From Pseudomonadota bacterium (GTDB lineage: Bacteria > Pseudomonadota > Gammaproteobacteria > Xanthomonadales > Xanthomonadaceae), in contig JAEWNA010000265.1 of NCBI GenBank assembly GCA_023392975.1, positions 1 through 11,030 on the forward strand: a stretch of DNA of 11,030 nucleotides, in the 5' to 3' direction. The translations under genes were made by a program, and so were the position numbers. Positions 6,901 through 11,030 of this stretch are shown in pieces; position 1 is the stretch's first letter; every line of letters begins with the position of its first letter. Below the pieces are notes generated by a model. That model saw nothing but the letters and a program-made list of their open reading frames with translations. It ran no database searches and was not told where the DNA came from.

Positions 6901-7614
6901 ATGCGCCTCAACAAACACATCAGCGACACCGGATTCTGTTCCCGCCGCGAGGCCGACCGGCTGATCGGCGAGGGCCGGGTCACGGTGAACGGCGTCCGCG
7001 GCCGGGTCGGGTCCGAGGTCGGCGACGGCGACGAGGTGCGGATCGACGGCGAGGCGCTGCGCGCGCGCGCCGCGGCCAAGGGCCAGCGCCGGCACGTCTA
7101 CATCATGCTCAACAAGCCGGTGGGCGTGACCTGTACCACCGAAGAGCACGTCAAGGGCAACATCGTCGAGTTCGTCGGCCACGAGCAGCGGATCTTCCCG
7201 ATCGGCCGGCTCGACAAGGACTCCGAGGGCATGATCCTGCTGACCAGCAACGGCGACATCGTCAACGCGATCCTGCGCGCCGAGAACAAGCTGGAGAAGG
7301 AATACCTGGTCGCGGTGAACCACCGGGTCACCGACGAGTTCCTGCGCGGGATGAGTCGCGGCGTGCCGCTGCACGGGGAGACCACCCTGCCCTGCAAGAC
7401 CGGCAAGCTCGGGCCGTTCGGCTTCCGGATCGTGCTGACCCAGGGCCTCAACCGCCAGATCCGGCTGATGGCCGCGCACTTCGGCTATCGCGTGAAGCAG
7501 CTCGTGCGCGTGCGGATCGGCAATCTCAAGCTCGGCCACCTCAAGCAGGGGAAATGGCGCAACCTCACCGACGCCGAGCTGCGCGGCCTGCTGCCGAACC
7601 ACCAGGACTGGTGA
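6901..7614 (+). CDS. rluF: 23S rRNA pseudouridine synthase, RluF type
   Basis: A 237-aa enzyme that isomerises a uridine of 23S rRNA to pseudouridine (U2604 in E. coli for RluF). An S4 RNA-binding domain occupies residues 2-50 (MRLNKHISDTGFCSRREADR). The catalytic domain carries the RsuA-family motif GRLDKDSEG (102-110) with catalytic Asp105, then EKEYLVAV and QGLNRQIRLMAAHFGYRVKQL near the end. Similarity along the whole length is closest to RluF rather than RsuA, RluB or RluE. The long basic C-terminal tail of E. coli RluF (290 aa) is absent. ATG at 6901 matches the family start; the frame stays open upstream but is not protein-like. No clear Shine-Dalgarno sequence is seen. TATCCT near 6869-6874 could be a -10, but no -35 supports it. 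Its last 50 bp overlap, tail to tail, the gene ending at 7565. Confidence 0.85.
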   Translation: MRLNKHISDTGFCSRREADRLIGEGRVTVNGVRGRVGSEVGDGDEVRIDGEALRARAAAKGQRRHVYIMLNKPVGVTCTTEEHVKGNIVEFVGHEQRIFPIGRLDKDSEGMILLTSNGDIVNAILRAENKLEKEYLVAVNHRVTDEFLRGMSRGVPLHGETTLPCKTGKLGPFGFRIVLTQGLNRQIRLMAAHFGYRVKQLVRVRIGNLKLGHLKQGKWRNLTDAELRGLLPNHQDW

Positions 7615-8422
7615 GCCGCAGGGCCGCGTCGGCTTCGCCGTCCGGCAGCCAGCGCTGGACGATGCCCTCGCCACACCAGCGCGACAGCAGCCCGCCCCCC
7701 TCCGCCGGCACGGTTTCGGCCGGATGGAACGCCAGCAGGGCTTCGCAGACCTCGGCGAACGTGGCGCCCGCCAGGAATGCCTCGAACGCGGCCGCCTCGT
7801 CCGCTTCCAGCGAGCGGAACCGGGTGATGCGTTCGTCGTCGCGCCAGAGCAGCCAGACGCTGGGTTCCTCGATCGCCGCCGGCGGCGTCTCGTCCTGCCT
7901 GAGCGCCTGCCAGAGCGCGACGCTGTTCCAGGTGTTGTGCAGGCGCATCACGCTGGGATGGAAGCGCAGGCGCAGGCCCGGCCAGGCATCGCCGGGCAGG
8001 TTCGCCAATGATGGCCAATCGGCGCGGGGCGCGTCCGCCGCGTCGAAGCCGTCGAGCAGGCAACGCTCCAGTCGCGCCAGTTCGGCGATCTGCGGCGAAG
8101 CGGAGAACGGTCCGGTCGTCGCCAGATAGTCCGGCAGCGCCGTACCGAAATGACGCAGCGAGCGCACGCGCGAAGGATGGCGGGCGATGTAGCCCTCGCA
8201 CATCTGCGCCCACAGATCGTCGCCCAGGTAAAGCCCGAGCGCGGGATGATCGTTGTCCAGCGCCTCGCGCAGGCGGGCACCGTAGGCGTTGCGGTAGATC
8301 GCCAGCCCGGTGTCCGCGGCAATGCCGCACGCCCGGGCCAGCAGCGGCATCGCGTCCTGCCTGTGCGCATCGCGCATCGACGCGAGGAAGGCGCGCTGCA
8401 GATCGGCCAGTCCGCCGCTCAC
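7565..8422 (-). CDS. bufC: DUF2063-family partner protein of the MNIO enzyme (BufC/HvfC-like)
   Basis: A 285-aa protein of the DUF2063 (putative DNA-binding) family. In MbnBC- and HvfABC-type systems such a partner binds the MNIO enzyme and helps present the precursor peptide; despite the family label, a DNA-binding role is not established. The N-terminal domain is recognisable: LADLQRAFLASMR (6-17), IYRNAYGARLREALDNDHP (42-60), LGDDLWAQMCEGYIARHPS (66-84) and HFGTALPDYL (91-100). The C-terminal half includes FHPSVMRLHNTW and a late WCGEG. The start is taken as GTG at 8422, which overlaps the stop of the enzyme gene as GTGA and has GAGG 9 nt upstream. The final 16 or so residues (Gly/Ala/Arg-rich) are read antisense to the end of rluF, so the tail may be non-conserved. 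The family is clear; the precise role is by analogy. Confidence 0.85.
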   Translation of the reverse strand: MSGGLADLQRAFLASMRDAHRQDAMPLLARACGIAADTGLAIYRNAYGARLREALDNDHPALGLYLGDDLWAQMCEGYIARHPSRVRSLRHFGTALPDYLATTGPFSASPQIAELARLERCLLDGFDAADAPRADWPSLANLPGDAWPGLRLRFHPSVMRLHNTWNSVALWQALRQDETPPAAIEEPSVWLLWRDDERITRFRSLEADEAAAFEAFLAGATFAEVCEALLAFHPAETVPAEGGGLLSRWCGEGIVQRWLPDGEADAALRLTSPGGSAAGRAARRR

Positions 8423-9315
8423 GACGCGATGCCTCGCGCCCGCGCGTGCAGCGCGTCCGCATGCGAGCGACGGGCGATGTCGAGCTCCCGCAGCAGCTCG
8501 GCCAGCGGCGGAATGTGGTCGTCGCGCTCGATCATGGTGCTGACCGGCCCGAACCGTCCGATCGTACGGGCGTACAACGCCCAGACGTCGTCCGGTACGT
8601 CGTGGTCGTGGGTGTCGATGACGTAGTCGCCGTAGTCGCTGTGCCCCGCGAGATGGATCTGCCAGACGCGATCGCCGGGAATGCCGGCGAGGTAGTCCAG
8701 CGGGTCGAAGCCCTGGTTGCGGGCGCTGACCTGGATGTTGTTGACGTCGAGCAGCAGCCGGCAGCCGCTGCGCGTGGCGATCTGCGCGACGAATTCCCAC
8801 TCCGGCATGTTCGAGCTGGAAAATTCGACGTAGCTGCTGAGGTTCTCCAGCAGGATCTCGCGGCCCAGCGCGTCCTGCACCTGCGACACCCGATCGACGA
8901 CATGGGCGATCGCGGTCGGTGTGTACGGCATCGGCAGCAGGTCGTGGCTGTTGATGCCGTCGACGCCGGTCCAGCACAGGTGATCGGAGATCCACATCGG
9001 TTCCACGCGCCGGGCGAGTCGCTTCAGGGCGCGCAGGTAGTCCCGGTCCAGCGGGTCGGTGCCGCCGATCGACAGCGAGACGCCATGCATGGCAATCGGA
9101 TAGCGCCCGCGCACCTGGTCGAGGTAATGCAGGGGCTTGCCGCCGTCGACCATGAAGTTCTCGGAAATGATCTCGAACCAGTCGACCGCCGGCGGCGCGG
9201 CCTCGATCTCGGCGAAATGCTCCACCCGCAGGCCGAGTCCGAACCCCAGGAACGGGCGGGTCTCCGGCGCGGGCGCGCCGGAGCCTGCCGCCGTCGCGTC
9301 GGAGGCGACGTCCAT
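8419..9315 (-). CDS. bufB: DUF692/MNIO peptide-modifying enzyme (BufB/HvfB-like)
   Basis: A 298-aa multinuclear non-heme iron-dependent oxidative enzyme (DUF692, TIM barrel). Characterised relatives (MbnB, HvfB and others) oxidise cysteines of a precursor peptide, for example to oxazolone/thioamide or thiooxazole groups. Conserved signature segments are all present: GLGLR (26-30), FEIISENFM (47-55), MHGVSLSIG (76-84), SDHLCW (110-115), LLENLSSY (155-162), LLLDVNN (187-193), IHLAGH (220-225), THDHDV (235-240) and ERDDHIP (263-269). These supply the His, Asp, Glu and Asn residues expected around the iron cluster, so it looks catalytically intact. ATG at 9315 follows the precursor stop by 2 nt. 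A TTG two codons earlier (9321) would give a 4-nt overlap instead. There is no good Shine-Dalgarno, so translation is probably by re-initiation. The exact product cannot be read from sequence. Confidence 0.93.
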   Translation of the reverse strand: MDVASDATAAGSGAPAPETRPFLGFGLGLRVEHFAEIEAAPPAVDWFEIISENFMVDGGKPLHYLDQVRGRYPIAMHGVSLSIGGTDPLDRDYLRALKRLARRVEPMWISDHLCWTGVDGINSHDLLPMPYTPTAIAHVVDRVSQVQDALGREILLENLSSYVEFSSSNMPEWEFVAQIATRSGCRLLLDVNNIQVSARNQGFDPLDYLAGIPGDRVWQIHLAGHSDYGDYVIDTHDHDVPDDVWALYARTIGRFGPVSTMIERDDHIPPLAELLRELDIARRSHADALHARARGIAS

Positions 9316-9317
9316 CG

Positions 9318-9773
9318 TCAACCCGCGGTGCCGCCGACCTTGGCGCAGGTCGCCGCCGGCAGCGCGACGAAGCCCTGGCCCTTGCAGCTGCCGTGGCCCT
9401 TGCAGGCGTTGCTCGCGGTCTTGCAGTCGTTGTGGCCCTTGCAGCTGTTCACGCCCATGCAGTGGGTCATGTTGGCCTGTGCGGCGGCGACCTTGAACTT
9501 GGTGCCGGCCTCGACCTTGCCATCCATCGCCGTGCAGGCCGCCGCGCCCGCGGCGACGAAGCCCTGCCCCTTGCAGCTGCCCTGGCCGGCGCAGGCGTTG
9601 CCTGCGGTCTTGCAGTCGTTGTGGCCCTTGCAGCTGTTCACGCCGGAACAGTGGACCAGCTCCACGGTCCTGGCCTTGGCGGCGGCCTGGCCTGCGGGCG
9701 CATAACCGGCGAGACCGGCGGCCATCATGGCCAGGGAAATGCCGGAGATCATCGAAATCGCGTTCGTTTTCAT
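9318..9773 (-). CDS. bufA: Cys-rich exported bufferin-like precursor with two tandem core blocks
   Basis: A 151-aa precursor directly upstream of a DUF692/MNIO enzyme, hence the likely modified substrate. Residues 1-30 are a signal peptide (cleavage near GQA), so the product is periplasmic. The mature part has 12 Cys in two blocks. Block 1 (41-86) has C42, C48, C54, C61, C67 and C80; block 2 (104-149) has C105, C111, C117, C124, C130 and C143, each exactly 63 residues later. Within a block the first three Cys are 6 residues apart (CxGVNS, CKGHND), then 7, then 6, followed by CKGQGFV. The EGKCG motif of HvfA/BufA1-type (DUF2282) precursors is absent; CKG-type units resemble the group annotated BufA2, though I assign this from memory of the pattern. 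By analogy it should bind a metal, copper in studied members. The ATG at 9773 has GGAG 10 nt upstream. The modification and metal are inferred. Confidence 0.85.
   Translation of the reverse strand: MKTNAISMISGISLAMMAAGLAGYAPAGQAAAKARTVELVHCSGVNSCKGHNDCKTAGNACAGQGSCKGQGFVAAGAAACTAMDGKVEAGTKFKVAAAQANMTHCMGVNSCKGHNDCKTASNACKGHGSCKGQGFVALPAATCAKVGGTAG
9327..9464 (-). repeat. Cys-rich core block 2 of the precursor
   Basis: Encodes residues 104-149 with six Cys at positions equivalent to block 1. The blocks are separated by a Cys-free linker of about 17-23 residues containing GTKFKVAAAQAN. All six Cys are conserved between copies, so both are likely to be substrates. Confidence 0.9.
9516..9653 (-). 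repeat. Cys-rich core block 1 of the precursor
   Basis: Encodes residues 41-86 of the precursor, with six Cys. It is a 189-bp-offset duplicate of block 2, and positions 9604-9644 are identical to 9415-9455 over 41 bp. Compared with block 2 it has CAGQGS in place of CKGHGS and CSGVNS in place of CMGVNS. Confidence 0.9.
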
Positions 9774-9814
9774 CAGGAGCTCACTCCATCGGTAGTAAGG
9801 ATCGATCGGGGGGA

Positions 9815-9833
9815 CGGCGCCGAGCGGGCGCCG
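9815..9833 (-). other. Hairpin in the leader of the Cys-rich operon
   Basis: A perfect 7-bp stem (cggcgcc/ggcgccg) with a 5-nt loop lies about 42 nt upstream of the precursor ATG. It would be in the 5' untranslated leader of the operon whichever promoter is used further upstream. No U-tract follows, so it is not a terminator. A regulatory or stabilising role is possible but unsupported. Confidence 0.4.
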
Positions 9834-9911
9834 CGAGCCGGACTCCCGAATGCGATCCGGTGCGCCGACTCGGAACAACAGAGGCGCGCTCCGAAGGAAA
9901 CGGTGCGCGGC

Positions 9912-9935
9912 CGACGGCCGGCCCCGTGGCCGTCG
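9912..9935. other. Inverted repeat in the divergent intergenic region
   Basis: A perfect 8-bp inverted repeat (cgacggcc at 9912-9919, ggccgtcg at 9928-9935) with an 8-nt loop lies between the divergent precursor and trxB genes. It overlaps the candidate -10 region of the Cys-rich operon, so it could be an operator or an RNA hairpin. Chance in GC-rich DNA cannot be excluded. Confidence 0.35.
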
Positions 9936-9961
9936 ACGGGACGCTGTTTTCTTCCGGTTCA
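9933..9961 (-). promoter_or_regulatory. Possible ECF-type promoter for the Cys-rich operon
   Basis: Read on the minus strand: TGAACC (9956-9961), a 17-bp spacer, then CGTCGA (9933-9938). The AAC-containing -35 and CGTC-containing -10 are typical of extracytoplasmic-function sigma promoters, and bufferin operons in other bacteria are known to be under ECF control. This would give a leader of about 150 nt. No sigma or anti-sigma gene is in the window, and the motif is short, so this is a weak candidate. Confidence 0.25.
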
Positions 9962-10006
9962 TTCCGCTTGATTCATCCGCCCGCGATCCCCAAGCTATGG
10001 CGTCAC

Positions 10007-10029
10007 GCACCCGTTCGGGTGCCTTTTTT
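10007..10029 (+). terminator. Intrinsic terminator just upstream of trxB
   Basis: The stem gcaccc/gggtgc with the loop gttc is followed by c and six T residues (10024-10029), a textbook Rho-independent terminator for plus-strand transcription. It ends 25 bp before the trxB ATG, and no plus-strand gene precedes it within the 281-bp gap. It may terminate a small RNA or act as an attenuator in the trxB leader. The minus strand lacks a T-tract after the stem, so it should not affect the divergent operon. Confidence 0.7.
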
Positions 10030-10054
10030 CGTTTCCGTTGCGCGTCGAGACGCC

Positions 10055-11008
10055 ATGAGCACCCCCAAGCATTCGAAGCTGATCATCCTCGGTTCCGGCC
10101 CCGCGGGCTGGACCGCCGCCGTCTACGCCGCCCGCGCCAACCTCAAGCCGGTGGTCATCACCGGCCTGCAGATGGGCGGCCAGCTGATGACCACGACCGA
10201 GGTCGACAACTGGCCGGGCGACGCCCACGGCCTGATGGGTCCGGACCTGATGGCGCGGATGCAGGCCCATGCCGAGCGCTTCGACACCGAGGTCGTGTTC
10301 GACCAGATCCACACCGCCGACCTGTCGCAACGGCCGTTCCGGCTCAAGGGCGACAGCGGCGAGTACACCTGCGACGGCCTGATCATCGCCACCGGCGCCA
10401 CCGCCAAGTACCTCGGCCTGCCGTCGGAGGAGCACTTCAAGGGCCGCGGCGTCTCCGCCTGCGCCACCTGCGACGGCTTCTTCTACAAGGACCAGGACGT
10501 GGCGGTGATCGGCGGCGGCAACACCGCGGTCGAGGAAGCGCTGTACCTGTCGAACATCGCCCGCAAGGTGTACCTCGTGCACCGCCGCGACACCCTGCGC
10601 GCGGAGAAGATCATGCAGGACAAGCTGTTCGCGAAGGTGCAGGCCGGCAAGATCGAGACCGTCTGGCACCACACCGTCGACGAGGTGCTGGGCGACGACA
10701 AGGGCGTCACCGGCGTGCGCCTGAAGTCGATGCTCGACGGTGCCACCCGCGACCTGACCGTGCACGGCCTGTTCATCGCCATCGGCCATACCCCGAACAC
10801 CGCGCTGTTCGAGGGCCAGTTGGCGATGAAGAACGGCTACCTCACCATCCAGACCGGCCTCGACGGCAACGCCACCCAGACCTCGGTCCCGGGCGTGTTC
10901 GCCGCCGGCGACGTCGCCGACCAGGTCTACCGCCAGGCCATCACCTCGGCCGGTTTCGGCTGCATGGCCGCGCTGGACGCGGAGCGGTTCCTCGACAAGG
11001 GCGAGTGA
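10055..11008 (+). CDS. trxB: Thioredoxin reductase (NADPH)
   Basis: A 317-aa cytoplasmic flavoenzyme that passes electrons from NADPH through FAD to thioredoxin. Motifs are GSGPAG (13-18, FAD binding), the redox-active CATC (136-139) within VSACATCDGFF, GGGNTAVEEA (153-162) and HRR (176-178) for NADPH binding, and VFAAGDV (281-287) near the C-terminal FAD site. Length and order match the low-molecular-weight bacterial TrxB. ATG at 10055 is chosen because the family starts just before KLIILGSGPAG; the open frame upstream runs through the terminator and is not protein-like. The Shine-Dalgarno is weak (GAG, 6 nt before the ATG). It is divergent from the Cys-rich precursor operon. A link through thiol redox is tempting, but trxB is a housekeeping gene often near ftsK in this group. 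Confidence 0.96.
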   Translation: MSTPKHSKLIILGSGPAGWTAAVYAARANLKPVVITGLQMGGQLMTTTEVDNWPGDAHGLMGPDLMARMQAHAERFDTEVVFDQIHTADLSQRPFRLKGDSGEYTCDGLIIATGATAKYLGLPSEEHFKGRGVSACATCDGFFYKDQDVAVIGGGNTAVEEALYLSNIARKVYLVHRRDTLRAEKIMQDKLFAKVQAGKIETVWHHTVDEVLGDDKGVTGVRLKSMLDGATRDLTVHGLFIAIGHTPNTALFEGQLAMKNGYLTIQTGLDGNATQTSVPGVFAAGDVADQVYRQAITSAGFGCMAALDAERFLDKGE

Positions 11009-11030
11009 TCGCGCTTGCGGACGGCCCCAG

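Noticed and set aside
8423..8995. N-terminal extension of the DUF2063 gene through the enzyme gene
   Set aside because: The open frame continues antisense-free but out of frame within the MNIO gene; the translation is R/A/G-rich noise, and DUF2063 homology begins right after the GTG at 8422.
9860..10054. N-terminal extension of trxB by 65 codons
   Set aside because: The extension crosses an intrinsic terminator and is Arg/Gly/Pro-rich without homology features; the family begins at the ATG at 10055.

Overview
The window is GC-rich chromosomal DNA with dense, mostly minus-strand genes and strong G/C bias at third codon positions. RarA, LolA and FtsK (about 784 aa, short linker) occurring together suggest a gammaproteobacterium, most likely of the Lysobacteraceae/Xanthomonadaceae (Lysobacter or Luteimonas type). 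The taxonomic call is inference from gene content and composition; no rRNA or other marker is present.

Layout. Positions 1-311 hold no gene I can support. From 312 to 6625 everything reads on the minus strand. In transcription order this is ftsK (DNA translocase), lolA (lipoprotein carrier), an unnamed exported protein overlapping lolA by 4 nt, rarA (replication-fork AAA+ ATPase), crcB (fluoride channel) and a small exported DUF4124-like protein. A 275-bp divergent intergenic region (6626-6900) separates ftsK from rluF, a 23S rRNA pseudouridine synthase on the plus strand.

Convergent with rluF, and overlapping its 3' end by 50 bp, is a compact minus-strand operon (7565-9773): a Cys-rich exported peptide, a DUF692/MNIO enzyme and a DUF2063 partner. 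The genes are 2 nt apart or overlap by 4 nt. This is a bufferin/HvfABC-like RiPP metallophore system, in which an MNIO enzyme with its partner modifies cysteines of a secreted precursor that then binds metal, copper in studied cases. It is the most interesting item here. The precursor carries two tandem copies of a six-Cys block, 63 residues apart, each built from hexapeptide Cys units (CKGxxx type), and it lacks the EGKCG motif of the better-known family.

A structured 281-bp intergenic region (9774-10054) follows, with two perfect hairpins, a possible ECF-type promoter for the Cys-rich operon, and a plus-strand intrinsic terminator only 25 bp before trxB (thioredoxin reductase), the last gene. 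The minus-strand block 312-6625 looks like core housekeeping. The Cys-rich operon between trxB and rluF looks like an accessory metal-handling cassette.
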